Origin: Pseudomonas sp. PDM18 | Lineage (GTDB): Bacteria > Pseudomonadota > Gammaproteobacteria > Pseudomonadales > Pseudomonadaceae | Assembly: GCF_014852585.1 (NCBI RefSeq) | Contig: NZ_JACVBX010000002.1 | Span: 186,001-250,000, forward strand | Reading direction: 5' to 3' | DNA length: 64,000 nucleotides | In this document: positions 46,998 through 60,874 of the stretch, in pieces | Layout: each line of letters starts with the position of its first letter | Position numbering within the stretch: position 1 is the stretch's first letter | Notes under the pieces: generated by a model | Database searches by the model: none | The model's input: only the letters and a program-made list of their open reading frames with translations | What the model was told of the DNA's origin: nothing | Program-made: the position numbers and the translations under genes

Positions 46998-47675
46998 TCA
47001 CACTTCGTCGGGGCTGCGCAGGTTGGTGACCGCAATGCGCTGTTCGCGCTTGAGATCCTTCTGGGCAGGCATGTCGGCGCGATAGACGCCTTGATCGCCT
47101 ACAACCCAGGACAACGGGCGACGCTCCTGGCCGATGGATTCCTGTAGCAGCATCAGGCCTTGCAGGAACGCCTCCGGACGGGGCGGGCAGCCGGGGATGT
47201 ACACGTCCACGGGGAGGAACTTGTCGACCCCCTGAACGACCGAGTAGATGTCGTACATGCCGCCGGAGTTGGCGCACGACCCCATCGAGATCACCCACTT
47301 GGGTTCCAGCATCTGCTCGTACAGGCGCTGGATGACCGGAGCCATCTTGATGAAGCAGGTGCCGGCGATGACCATGAAGTCAGCCTGGCGCGGCGATGCA
47401 CGGATCACTTCGGCGCCGAAACGGGCGATGTCGTGCGGCGCGGTGAACGCCGTGGTCATCTCCACGTAGCAGCAGGACAGCCCGAAGTTGTACGGCCACA
47501 GGGAGTTTTTGCGACCCCAGTTCACCGCACCGTTGAGAACATCCTCGAGCTTGCCCATGAAGATGTTCTTGTGGACCTGCCCTTCGATGAGCGGGTCTTC
47601 TACCGTTTCGCGTTCGCCGATCGGGTATTGATCATTGGGCGCATCCGGATCGATCCGGGTAAGTTTGTATTGCAT
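46998..47675 (-). CDS. nuoB: NADH-quinone oxidoreductase subunit B
   Basis: A 225-aa peripheral subunit carrying the terminal N2 4Fe-4S cluster. Ligands are the adjacent cysteines in GLSCCYVEM, Cys in MGSCANSGG and Cys in IPGCPPRPE. The ATG at 47675 (MQYKLTRID) has GAGG upstream; an alternative TTG two codons earlier is less likely. A 59-base gap separates it from nuoCD. Confidence 0.97.
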   Translation of the reverse strand: MQYKLTRIDPDAPNDQYPIGERETVEDPLIEGQVHKNIFMGKLEDVLNGAVNWGRKNSLWPYNFGLSCCYVEMTTAFTAPHDIARFGAEVIRASPRQADFMVIAGTCFIKMAPVIQRLYEQMLEPKWVISMGSCANSGGMYDIYSVVQGVDKFLPVDVYIPGCPPRPEAFLQGLMLLQESIGQERRPLSWVVGDQGVYRADMPAQKDLKREQRIAVTNLRSPDEV

Positions 47676-47685
47676 CGCCAAAGCC

Positions 47686-48099
47686 TCATTGTTTTAGCTT
47701 CGCCTGCCGTGCGCGACGTGCCGCCGGCGCCCAATCGAGCGCGCCGATACGCCACAGGTAGACAAGACCTGCCAACAGAATTGCTATGAAAATGGTTGCC
47801 TCGATCAGACCGGCCCAACCGCTTTCACGGACGGACACGGACCAGGCGAAGAGGAAGAGGGCTTCGACGTCGAAGATCACGAAGAGCATCGCGACCAGAT
47901 AGAATTTTGCGGACAGGCGCAGGCGGGCGCTGCCGGTAGGAACGATCCCCGATTCGAACGGTTCGTTCTTGCTGCGACCAAATGCCTTACTGCCAAGAAG
48001 GCTGGAAACCCCTAGCATGAAGGCGAGCAGGCCCAGCACTCCTAAAAGGAAGGCGGCGAGTCCCCAGTGTTGAGCTGCAAGTTCAGCTGGATTGGGCAT
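47686..48099 (-). CDS. nuoA: NADH-quinone oxidoreductase subunit A
   Basis: First gene of the operon: a 137-aa membrane subunit with three transmembrane helices and the conserved loop [24 protein letters not shown] between TM1 and TM2, plus [13 protein letters not shown] in TM2. Start ATG at 48099 with AAGGAG upstream. It is preceded by an AT-rich, 440-base leader region. Confidence 0.97.
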   Translation of the reverse strand: MPNPAELAAQHWGLAAFLLGVLGLLAFMLGVSSLLGSKAFGRSKNEPFESGIVPTGSARLRLSAKFYLVAMLFVIFDVEALFLFAWSVSVRESGWAGLIEATIFIAILLAGLVYLWRIGALDWAPAARRARQAKLKQ

Positions 48100-48539
48100 G
48101 CCGATACTCCTTCCTACAAAAAGCGATTGTCTTGGGTTTCGGGCGCAACGCCCGAGTACTGCGAACCCGACAACTCAAGGATAGTGAGCTAAGGGTTCAG
48201 GTGATCTTTCCAATTTTATGCCCAAAGCCTTCAGCAAGTAAATTTTTCCAACACAAACAGATGCTTCTATTTCGGGCAAAAGCCTTTTGCATTTCCCGTA
48301 GCGCCCTGTTTGCGCGGCTCTGGATGCCTAGTGTGACGGCACTTCGGCTTTGGTCGAATAGTACTTTCGAGGTATTTATCCGCAATAAATCGGCACCCAT
48401 AAATGATAAGAATTATCATTTGCGGTGTCGTATATCCGTAACTTTACTACATATAAGCGGCGCGGCTTTTATTTCGCCTGGTATGTGACTTCGAATTATC
48501 CCTCTGTGAACTCGTTGGTCGCCCCCGCATCCGGGTGGT
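48100..48539. promoter_or_regulatory. AT-rich leader region upstream of nuoA
   Basis: About 440 bases with no supported gene, unusually AT-rich for this genome (about 33% GC across 48361-48420). It holds a Fur-box-like palindrome and a candidate leftward promoter with TTGCGG (48380-48385) and TACTAT (48358-48363) at 16-base spacing, about 260 bases before nuoA. Short frames here on either strand show no conserved features. The long 5' leader may hold further control sites. Confidence 0.55.
48401..48421. promoter_or_regulatory. Fur-box-like palindrome
   Basis: AAATGATAA-GAA-TTATCATTT: perfect 9-bp arms around a 3-base centre, close to the 19-bp Fur consensus (GATAATGATAATCATTATC type). It lies just upstream of a candidate leftward promoter for nuo and would overlap the -35 of any rightward promoter using TTGCGG at 48420. 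Confidence 0.7.
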
Positions 48540-49040
48540 TCAATTTCCCTTCCGAATCCACGCCCAGCGCATCTCGCAGCGCACCGGTTCGGCCCCCGAT
48601 TCGTCCAGAAGGGTCACCTTCACCAGCGCCTCGCCGCGATCATCGTCCCGCATTGCGCGGCGCTGTTCCGGCGTCAGCGTGGCGATGGCGCGCAGGCCGC
48701 CGCTGGCCCGAAGCAGGTAGTCGACCTTGAGGGTCTTGATCAGCGGCAGCTTGTGATCGGGCAGGTTCATGCCGACCATGCAGCCGCTGGCGGACTCGGC
48801 CAGCAGCGCCATGGCTGCGGCATGTAAGCCGCCGATGTGATTGCGGGCGCGGCGATGGTTGGCCAGGCTCATTCTCACTTCATCATTGGAGAGCCACTGG
48901 ATGCGTACGCCGGCGGTTCCGGCAAAGCGCACCTGAGAGCAGAACAGGCGACTCAGCAGCGGCTCGTGGAGGCGGCTTGGCAGGCGCTGGATGAGGTGGG
49001 CGGCGAGGGCGAGGCGGTTGCGCTTGGGTTTATTGCTCAT
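48540..49040 (-). CDS. DUF4442/thioesterase-fold protein
   Basis: A 166-aa hot-dog-fold protein. The motif HIGGLHAAAMALLAESASG resembles the catalytic helix region of PaaI/YiiD-like thioesterases, where Asn/His and an acidic residue act on acyl-CoA thioesters. It is found next to nuoA in P. aeruginosa as well. It could hydrolyse acyl-CoA species; substrate unknown. It reads toward nuoA, but the AT-rich region separates them. Confidence 0.85.
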   Translation of the reverse strand: MSNKPKRNRLALAAHLIQRLPSRLHEPLLSRLFCSQVRFAGTAGVRIQWLSNDEVRMSLANHRRARNHIGGLHAAAMALLAESASGCMVGMNLPDHKLPLIKTLKVDYLLRASGGLRAIATLTPEQRRAMRDDDRGEALVKVTLLDESGAEPVRCEMRWAWIRKGN

Positions 49041-49160
49041 GGGGCGTTCCGTTCATATAAAGGAAGCCCGAGGCTGGCACGTCGAAGCGGTTCTGCCCTT
49101 GGCGGGCGGGGAAGGGGTTGCTGGCGGTTCGGCCAAGCGCAATTCGGCCAGACACAAAAA

Positions 49161-49190
49161 GCAAGACCCCGGCCGGGGCCGGGGTCTTGC
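49161..49190 (-). terminator. Terminator of aceA
   Basis: Perfect 13-bp stem GCAAGACCCCGGC / GCCGGGGTCTTGC with a 4-base loop, followed on the minus strand by TTTTTGTG. It lies 38 bases past the aceA stop. Confidence 0.9.
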
Positions 49191-49228
49191 GGAGTCTCCC
49201 AGCCCCGAGGGGCTGGTTGAGCCAGTTC

Positions 49229-50824
49229 TTAGTGGAACTGGTTCATGGTGTTGTCTTTACCCGAGGCTTTCAGAGCGGCTTCGCCAGCGAAGTACTCTTT
49301 GTGGTTGTCGCCGATGTCCGAGCCGGCCATGTTCTGGTGCTTCACGCAGGCGATACCCTGACGCAGTTCCTGACGCTGAACGCCCTTCACGTAGGCCAGC
49401 ATGCCCTGGTCGGCGAAGTAACCCTTGGCCAGGTTGTCGGTGGACAGCGCGGCGGTGTGGTAGGTCGGCAGGGTGATCAGGTGGTGGAAAATGCCGGCGT
49501 GGGCGGAACCGTCACGCTGGAAGGTACGGATCTTCTCGTCGGCAACCTGAGCCAGTTCGGTTTCGTCGTACTCGACGCTCATCAGCTTGGCGCGGTCGTA
49601 GGCGGAAACGTCCTTGCCTTCGGCGACGAATGCATCGAACACCTGCTGGCGGAAATTCAGGGTCCAGTTGAACGACGGGCTGTTGTTGTAAACCAGCTTG
49701 GCGTTCGGGATGACCTGACGGATGCGGTCAACCATGCCTTTGATCTGGCCAACGTGCGGCTTCTCGGTTTCGATCCACAGCAGGTCGGCGCCGTTCTGCA
49801 GCGAGGTGATGCAGTCCAGGACGCAGCGGTCTTCGCCGGTGCCCTTGCGGAACTGGAACAGGTTGGAAGCCAGGCGCTTGGGACGCAGCAGCTTGCCGCC
49901 GCGGTTGATCACCACGTCGCCGTTCTGCAGTTCGGCAGCGGAAACTTCTTCGCAGTCCAGGAAGGAGTTGTACTGGTCGCCCAGGTCGCCCGGCTCTTTG
50001 GTCACGGCGATCTGCTTGGTCAGGCCGGCGCCCAGGGAGTCGGTACGGGCAACGATCACGCCATCGTCAACGCCGAGCTCGAGGAACGCGTAGCGAACGG
50101 CGTTGATCTTGGCGAGGAAGTCTTCGTGCGGAACGGTCACTTTGCCGTCCTGGTGGCCGCACTGCTTCTCGTCGGAAACCTGGTTCTCGATCTGGATGCA
50201 GCAGGCACCGGCTTCGATCATTTTCTTGGCCAGCAGGTAGGTCGCTTCCGGGTTGCCGAAGCCGGCGTCGATGTCGGCGATGATCGGTACTACGTGGGTT
50301 TCGTAGCCGTCGATCTGAGCCTGGATTTCGTCCTGCTTGGCCTTGTCGCCGGCAGCGCGAGCGCTGTCCAGGGCGGTGAAGAGCAGATCCAGTTCGCGAG
50401 CGTCAGCCTGGCGCAGGAAGGTGTACAGCTCTTCGATCAGGCCGGAAACGGCAGTCTTCTCGTGCATGGACTGGTCGGGCAGCGGGCCGAAGTCGGAACG
50501 CAGCGCGGCAACCATCCAGCCGGACAGGTAGAGGTAGCGCTTGTTGGTGGTCTTCAGATGCTTCTTGATCGAGATCAGCTTCTGCTGGCCGATGAAGCCG
50601 TGCCAGCAGCCCAGGGACTGGGTGTAGACGGAGTTGTCGGCGTCATACTCGGCCATGTCTTTGCGCATGATGGCCGCAGTGTACTTGGCGATGTCCAGAC
50701 CAGTCTTGAAGCGGTTCTGAGCGCGCATGCGGGCAACCGACTCGGGGTTGATAGCGCTCCAGCTGTTACCGGTTTTCTCTTTCAGAGCGGCAACGGCCTT
50801 GATGTCGTTTTGATAAGCGGACAT
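49229..50824 (-). CDS. aceA: Isocitrate lyase
   Basis: Glyoxylate-shunt enzyme (531 aa) that cleaves isocitrate to succinate and glyoxylate. The catalytic signature is EKQCGH (a KQCGH variant of KKCGH), with the Mg-binding segment ADIDAGFGN before it. The length matches the Pseudomonas-type long form (E. coli AceA is about 434 aa). The ATG at 50824 has GAAGGA upstream; the frame is open further upstream but the extra codons lack gene-like content. It competes with the two isocitrate dehydrogenases encoded about 8 kb away. Confidence 0.96.
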   Translation of the reverse strand: MSAYQNDIKAVAALKEKTGNSWSAINPESVARMRAQNRFKTGLDIAKYTAAIMRKDMAEYDADNSVYTQSLGCWHGFIGQQKLISIKKHLKTTNKRYLYLSGWMVAALRSDFGPLPDQSMHEKTAVSGLIEELYTFLRQADARELDLLFTALDSARAAGDKAKQDEIQAQIDGYETHVVPIIADIDAGFGNPEATYLLAKKMIEAGACCIQIENQVSDEKQCGHQDGKVTVPHEDFLAKINAVRYAFLELGVDDGVIVARTDSLGAGLTKQIAVTKEPGDLGDQYNSFLDCEEVSAAELQNGDVVINRGGKLLRPKRLASNLFQFRKGTGEDRCVLDCITSLQNGADLLWIETEKPHVGQIKGMVDRIRQVIPNAKLVYNNSPSFNWTLNFRQQVFDAFVAEGKDVSAYDRAKLMSVEYDETELAQVADEKIRTFQRDGSAHAGIFHHLITLPTYHTAALSTDNLAKGYFADQGMLAYVKGVQRQELRQGIACVKHQNMAGSDIGDNHKEYFAGEAALKASGKDNTMNQFH

Positions 50825-51335
50825 GGTCAATCCTTCAAAGTATGTGTGTGGTTGAGCACCGACTACCCACTCAAAACCCGTATCTGCACGGAATTGACTG
50901 CGGGTTGCTCGCCGCGGGATGGCGAAGGTACGACCGAAAAGAAGGAGTGACGCTGGAGGAGTGGGGGTAGAGCGGCGTACAGACGGGTGACTGCAGCGGT
51001 GACATCCAGAATCGCTTGCCGGCTCGTGGCAGCCGTTGGGCAATGGTGGACGGCTGAATCCGTCACTTCGTACTGTTGCTAAGGCTTGCTTCCCCGTCCC
51101 TCAGGACAACCTCTTGCCAGTCGCAACCTCGTCGATCCGCCTTGTGGGCTTAACAACACGGACCAGCGCGGCGGGTGGGCCACAGGCTCGGTCCGGAGGG
51201 CTTTGAGACCCTCTGGTTAGCGGGAGCGAAGCCATCATGCACTTTCAAACGAGCGTTCGTCAAACGTTTTGTAGTGTTTTTTTTGGACTACTACACGAAG
51301 GTCTAACGAGGACTGGCAAGTCACCTACGGAAGGA
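50825..51335. promoter_or_regulatory. Long leader/intergenic region upstream of aceA
   Basis: A 511-base gap without a supported gene. It contains several GC-rich dyads (for example CCGGAGGG...CCCTCTGG near 51193-51216), a T8 run near 51280 flanked by GTAGT/ACTAC, and a sequence like a PsrA/FadR-type operator, CAAAC-GAGC-GTTCG (51246-51259). No canonical sigma-54 promoter was found although P. aeruginosa aceA is reported to be RpoN-influenced. Confidence 0.4.
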
Positions 51336-52151
51336 TTAGTCGAGCACTTCGACCTTCACCCGGAGGGTACTGTCGCTGCGCCCCTGGGTGCTGTACTGGC
51401 GGGTGTAGCCGCTTTGCGTGCTCTGGTTGCTCTGGCTGACGCCGCCTACGTCGATCCACTGGCCAATGGGGCCGCTGACGGTGGTGTCCGCCGAACTGGT
51501 GTTCATCGAGCCCTGGTAATTGCCGTTGAAGCGGTCGTTGCGGGTACTCAGGGTGATGTGTACCAGGTTGCCCGTGAGGCTGGCGGTCACGTACATGCCC
51601 TGGTTGGCGTCGCGGTATTCGGTCTGGCTGTAGACCTGGCCGTAGGGGCCGATGCCGGCGTTGGTCACCGGCTGACTCTGGCCGACCTGGATGAAGGCGG
51701 GCGAACCCTCGGTGGTGCGCACCTGCTGGGTGCCGCCTCCGCGACTGTTGGTGGATCGATTGATAATGCGCACCTGGTCGCGGCCGTTGACTTCGCCGCG
51801 ACCCGCCTGGATTTCCACATTGCCGGCGCTCACCGAGCCGTTTACCGAGTAGCCGCTCTGGCTGCCCTGGCTGCCATCGAGTGTATCGACGCTGATCAGC
51901 AGCTGATGCGGGCGCGTATCCAGTTGTTCGAGCACCTGCTGCAGTTCGCGGATCTTCGCCAGCTCGGCGTTCACCACTAGCTGGTTGCCGTAGGCGCTAA
52001 CCCGGCCTTCATTGCCCAGGACCTGCTGCGCCACCGGCAGCACGTCTTCGGCGGTGCGGTAGTTGAGCGGGATGATCTCGGTGCGCGGCGCTGCGGTGGC
52101 GGCGAAGCTGATCGCGCAGACGAGCATCAGGGCGAGGGTGTGTTGGCTCAA
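51336..52151 (-). CDS. Secretin N-domain (NolW-like) exported protein
   Basis: A 271-aa protein with signal peptide (SQHTLALMLVCAISFAATAAP) and one secretin short domain of the NolW type (EIIPLNYRTAEDVLPVAQQVLG ... LVVNAELAKIRELQQVLEQLD). The rest is a Ser/Gly/Asn/Gln-rich beta-type region (DVGGVSQSNQSTQSGYTRQ). It lacks the membrane-spanning secretin pore. The start is TTG at 52151, overlapping the previous stop (TTGA), with GGAG upstream. It may be a periplasmic adaptor; function unknown. Confidence 0.82.
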   Translation of the reverse strand: MSQHTLALMLVCAISFAATAAPRTEIIPLNYRTAEDVLPVAQQVLGNEGRVSAYGNQLVVNAELAKIRELQQVLEQLDTRPHQLLISVDTLDGSQGSQSGYSVNGSVSAGNVEIQAGRGEVNGRDQVRIINRSTNSRGGGTQQVRTTEGSPAFIQVGQSQPVTNAGIGPYGQVYSQTEYRDANQGMYVTASLTGNLVHITLSTRNDRFNGNYQGSMNTSSADTTVSGPIGQWIDVGGVSQSNQSTQSGYTRQYSTQGRSDSTLRVKVEVLD

Positions 52152-52774
52152 ATCAGGAAACTCCGCAGGTTCGGGTCGAGGACGCTGGTGTTCCAGGTCT
52201 GTTCGAATTGCGCGATCAGTTGGCGGACGCGGCCAGCGTTGTTGTAGTGCGCGTAACCGGCGTACTCGCCTGGCTCCGGGCGCAGCAGCAGGCCGCAGTC
52301 GTCAGCGAGCAGAAAGGCATGCTCCTCGCTCGGGTAGTCGGGATTGATCCGGTGGATCTGGCAGTAGCTGGACAGCCGACGGCTGAGGTTCAGCAGACGA
52401 TGGCCTTCCTTCACCGCGCGGCTACTGTCGCGCACCAGAATCATCAGGCGATTGCGCGGATTGCCCAGTAGTAGCTGGGTGCAGGCTTCCTGGATGCTGC
52501 TGTGGTGATACAGCCACGGCTCCAGGTCGGGGGTATAGAGGTAGAGCGTGCGGCGCGCCTGCTGGATCAGTGCCAGCGCATGGGCGCGGGCGTCATCCGG
52601 CTTGCTGAAACGGTGCAGCTGGTCACCCTCGCCGAGGCGGAAAGGCGCAGGCTCCAAGGCTTCGGGCGGCAGCGCTTCGCTGGGCGGGTTGTGGACGGCA
52701 AAACGCCCCGGTGACTGGAACTCGATGTCCGGCAGTTCTACCGGGAGATCGTCTTGGTCCGGGGCGTTTTCCAT
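52148..52774 (-). CDS. PLD-like-fold protein lacking HKD motif
   Basis: A 208-aa cytoplasmic protein with an acidic, proline-rich N-terminus (about 1-45), then a domain with ALALIQQARRTLYLYTPDLEPWLY, typical of the phospholipase-D fold entry strand. The catalytic HxKxxxxD motif is not present, so it is probably non-catalytic. It is often annotated as a GNAT-associated protein in Pseudomonas; here it indeed follows a GNAT gene by 21 bases. Confidence 0.78.
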   Translation of the reverse strand: MENAPDQDDLPVELPDIEFQSPGRFAVHNPPSEALPPEALEPAPFRLGEGDQLHRFSKPDDARAHALALIQQARRTLYLYTPDLEPWLYHHSSIQEACTQLLLGNPRNRLMILVRDSSRAVKEGHRLLNLSRRLSSYCQIHRINPDYPSEEHAFLLADDCGLLLRPEPGEYAGYAHYNNAGRVRQLIAQFEQTWNTSVLDPNLRSFLI

Positions 52775-52795
52775 GTCGCTCCTTTGAGTCGCTGC

Positions 52796-53224
52796 TCAGG
52801 CGCTCTCGCGCACCATGTCCACGTGGGGGAGGCCGGCGTCGAGGAATTCGCCGCTGGCTACCTGAAAGCCTAGCCGTTCGTAGAAGGGAATGGCGTAGAC
52901 CTGGGCCGTCAGCAACTGGCGCTGCAGGCCCTGGCTTTCTGCCTGCTCGATGGCGGCGCGCATCAGCAGGTCGCCTACCTTCAGGCCGCGCCAGTCCTTG
53001 AGGACCGACACCCGGCCGATGTGCCCGTCCGGCAGGAGGCGGGCGGTGCCGATGGCGTAATCGCCTTCGAAGGCCAGGAAGTGCACGGCTTCGACATCCT
53101 CGGCGTCCCATTCGAGTTCCGGCGGGACCGATTGCTCGGCGATGAACACCGCCTCGCGAATGCGCCGCAGATCGGCATTATCCTTCTGCCAGTCCGCGAC
53201 GCGAACCCTGATCTTGCTACTCAT
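52796..53224 (-). CDS. GNAT family N-acetyltransferase
   Basis: A 142-aa acetyltransferase with a full GNAT fold: IREAVFIAEQSVPPELEWD at the N-terminus, the acetyl-CoA binding segment GRVSVLKDWRGLKVGDLLM and YAIPFYERLGF at the C-terminus. The ATG at 53224 lies inside the end of the roxA gene (8-base overlap). The substrate (protein N-terminus, lysine or small amine) is unknown. Confidence 0.9.
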   Translation of the reverse strand: MSSKIRVRVADWQKDNADLRRIREAVFIAEQSVPPELEWDAEDVEAVHFLAFEGDYAIGTARLLPDGHIGRVSVLKDWRGLKVGDLLMRAAIEQAESQGLQRQLLTAQVYAIPFYERLGFQVASGEFLDAGLPHVDMVRESA

Positions 53225-54392
53225 CGGCAAACTCCAGACTGCCCTGTTTGATCAGTTCTCCGATGAGCTTACGCCCATCGTCGTCGGCCAGCCATTGGCC
53301 GAGATTCCCTTCATGCAGCGACTGGGCCGAGCACACCAGCTTGAGCAGGTCGCGCAGTTTTTCCGGCAGGACCACGGTCTGGCCGCTGGCGAACAGCAGC
53401 AGGCCGACGTCCACTTCGCTCCAGGCCATGCGGGCGCTGGGGTTGCGGATCAGCACTTCGCCGTCCTTGATGGCGGTGGTCAGGTCGTCTTCCTCGATCT
53501 CCTCGCCAGCCACCAGTTCCGGGTAGCGCGGCTCGGTCATGAACTGGCCGAACCAGGTGAGCAGCAGGCGTTCATCGCTCATGTGCTCTTGCAGCAGGTT
53601 TTTCAGGCGGTCGAGGGCGTCGCGCTGGATCTGGTGCTGGTCGAAGTCACCTTTCATCGCCGCCATGCCGGCGTCGCTGTAGCGCTCTTCGTCGGAGAGG
53701 AACTGGGCGAGGAAGTCGGTGAAATGGGTCAGCACTTCGGCGGCACTGGGTGCGCGGAAGCCGACCGAGTAGGTCATGCAGTCGTCTTCGGCGATGCCGT
53801 AGTGGGCAATGCGCGGCGGCAGGTAGAGCATATCGCCGGGCTCCAGCACCCAGTCGGCGCTTTCTTCGAATTCGGCGAGGATGCGCAGGTCGGCATGGGG
53901 CAGCATCGGGCTGCTGGCGTCGCAGGTCTGGCCGACTTTCCAGCGGCGGCGGCCGTGGCCCTGCAGCAGGAACACGTCGTAGTTGTCGAAGTGCGGGCCG
54001 ACGCCGCCGCCCGGTGCGGCGTAGCTGATCATCACGTCATCGATCCGCCAGCTGGGCAGGAACTTGAAGTGTTCCAGTAGTTCGGCAACTTCCGGGATGA
54101 ACTGGTCGACGGCTTGCACTAGCAGGGTCCAGTCGCGCTCGGGCATCCGGCTGAAGGTGTCTTCCTGGAACGGGCCGCGGCGCAGCTCCCACGGGCTGTC
54201 GCCGTGTTCGAGGACGATGCGCGATTCGATCATCTCTTCCAGGGCAAGGCCGGCCAGCTCGTCAGGGTCCAGCGGGCTCTTGAAATCGGGGATGGCCTGG
54301 CGCACCAGCAGGGGCTTTTTCTGCCAGTAATCGCGGAGGAATTCTTCGGCGCTGATGCCGCCCAAAAGCTGAAGAGGAATAGCAGGATTCAT
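53217..54392 (-). CDS. roxA: Ribosomal protein uL16 arginine hydroxylase (RoxA/YcfD)
   Basis: A 391-aa JmjC-type 2-oxoglutarate/Fe(II) oxygenase. The iron triad is visible: His134 and Asp136 (GPHFDNYD) and His197 (LPPRIAHYG). The winged-helix-like C-terminal part follows. In E. coli the family hydroxylates Arg81 of ribosomal protein L16. It starts 40 bases upstream-side of purB's terminator on its own transcript and is followed by overlapping GNAT and PLD-like genes. Confidence 0.9.
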   Translation of the reverse strand: MNPAIPLQLLGGISAEEFLRDYWQKKPLLVRQAIPDFKSPLDPDELAGLALEEMIESRIVLEHGDSPWELRRGPFQEDTFSRMPERDWTLLVQAVDQFIPEVAELLEHFKFLPSWRIDDVMISYAAPGGGVGPHFDNYDVFLLQGHGRRRWKVGQTCDASSPMLPHADLRILAEFEESADWVLEPGDMLYLPPRIAHYGIAEDDCMTYSVGFRAPSAAEVLTHFTDFLAQFLSDEERYSDAGMAAMKGDFDQHQIQRDALDRLKNLLQEHMSDERLLLTWFGQFMTEPRYPELVAGEEIEEDDLTTAIKDGEVLIRNPSARMAWSEVDVGLLLFASGQTVVLPEKLRDLLKLVCSAQSLHEGNLGQWLADDDGRKLIGELIKQGSLEFADE

Positions 54393-54413
54393 GGTTAAGT
54401 CCTTGAAACAAAA

Positions 54414-54434
54414 ACGCCCGGCACAGCCGGGCGT
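54414..54434 (-). terminator. Terminator of purB
   Basis: ACGCCCGGC / GCCGGGCGT with a 3-base loop, followed on the minus strand by TTTTGTTTC. It lies 18 bases after the purB stop. Confidence 0.85.
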
Positions 54435-54452
54435 GCAAAGTCAGGGCGAATC

Positions 54453-57663
<3,211 letters not shown>

Positions 57664-57746
57664 GGCAGCGGGTCACGAACGCAGGTAAAGAGGGCGATTC
57701 TACCAGAGCCGAGCGGTAGAGGCTCGGCTGCCGATTTGGGCTTGGC

Positions 57747-58196
57747 TCAGTCGCGGATCAGGGCCAGCGGGAAGCGTTCGCCTTCCAGGTAGTCGTCGAT
57801 GCAGCGCAACACCAGATGGCTGCGCCAGCGCTCGGGCTGTGCGGCCAATTCTTCGCGAGTCATCCAGCGGGCGCCGAGGATGCCGTCGTCGAGCTCGCGC
57901 TCGGGATGATGGCGCAAGGGGCGCGCGGCGAAGCAGACTCGCTGGTAGGTCACGCCGTTGCTCGGCGCGGTGTACAGGTAGATGCCGGTGACGGCGGTCA
58001 GCTCCACGTCCCAGCCGGTTTCCTCGAGGGTTTCGCGCATGGCGGCCTCGAGCAGGGTCTCGTTGGCTTCCAGGTGGCCGGCGGGCTGGTTGAAGACCTG
58101 CTTTTTGTCAGCGGACATTTCCTCCACCAGCAGGAAGCGGCCCTGGTCTTCGACGATGGTGGCGACGGTGACGTGTGCTAGCCAGCGCATGGTCAT
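57747..58196 (-). CDS. Nudix hydrolase (NudJ-like)
   Basis: A 149-aa pyrophosphohydrolase with the Nudix box GHLEANETLLEAAMRETLEETGWD (GX5EX7REUXEEXGU). It is encoded just upstream of mnmA as in P. aeruginosa. In E. coli NudJ hydrolyses HMP-PP and nucleoside triphosphates. Start is given as ATG at 58196; a second ATG two codons later (58190) is equally plausible. Confidence 0.93.
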   Translation of the reverse strand: MTMRWLAHVTVATIVEDQGRFLLVEEMSADKKQVFNQPAGHLEANETLLEAAMRETLEETGWDVELTAVTGIYLYTAPSNGVTYQRVCFAARPLRHHPERELDDGILGARWMTREELAAQPERWRSHLVLRCIDDYLEGERFPLALIRD

Positions 58197-58247
58197 GATC
58201 TCGTTGGGGCGAAAAGGTGCGAGTTTAACGTGGCGGGGTGCAGAAAG

Positions 58248-58277
58248 CAGAACCCCCGGGAAGGTCCGGGGGTTCTG
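58248..58277 (-). terminator. Terminator of idh
   Basis: CAGAACCCCCGG / CCGGGGGTTCTG with a 6-base loop, 17 bases after the idh stop. The T-tract after it is short (CTTTC), so termination may be partial. Confidence 0.7.
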
Positions 58278-58294
58278 GTGTCACACGAAGCGGC

Positions 58295-60517
<2,223 letters not shown>

Positions 60518-60874
60518 CTCGTTCTAACTCTCTTCTTTGCTGGGCGCGCACAGAGTCTCGAATCGCGTTGGTACACGCTTGCGTTCAACGAAGTGGTTGA
60601 CCGACCTTCGAGATTTGCCGCGGGGATATTGGGGCGCCAGTAGAGCGTTGTACGGCGGGATCCTGGTGGGGACGTGCGCCGCTGCGAGGAGAGAGTCTGG
60701 TCCCAGACTGCTCGGACCTCGATGACCATTAAGTCATGCCGGCCAGTATACCACCCTAAAGGCAGGGTGAAGCGTGTCCCTTTTTTAGACTAAGGAATGA
60801 TGTAGTTCGATTACCGACTTGTGAGCTACCCTCAGTGGCTGCAAGAGGGTTTCAATCAAAAAGCGGAGTTCAGC
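60518..60874. promoter_or_regulatory. Divergent promoter region between idh and icd
   Basis: A 357-base region with no gene. It carries a hairpin-like CACCCT-AAAGGC-AGGGTG (around 60752-60769) followed by TTTTTT near 60781, and dyad ATGACCATTAAGTCAT (60722-60737). Some of these could be attenuator or operator sites of the icd side. No single regulator family is recognised. Confidence 0.4.

Noticed and set aside
48197-48400. 67-codon minus-strand frame starting right beside the Fur box
   Set aside because: No ribosome-binding site, start codon abuts the Fur palindrome, and the sequence shows no conserved features.
48132-48488. 118-codon plus-strand frame in the AT-rich nuo leader
   Set aside because: Composition is arbitrary, it runs through the candidate promoters and the Fur box, and there is no start signal.
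51105-51119. Sigma-54-like sequence (minus strand TGGCAAGAGGTTGTC) upstream of aceA
   Set aside because: The spacing between GG and TG is one base short and the -12 GC is missing, so it is not a credible -24/-12 promoter.
51237-51980. 247-codon plus-strand frame opposite the secretin-domain gene
   Set aside because: Antisense shadow rich in Ala/Val/Asp repeats; the minus-strand gene has a signal peptide and recognised domain.
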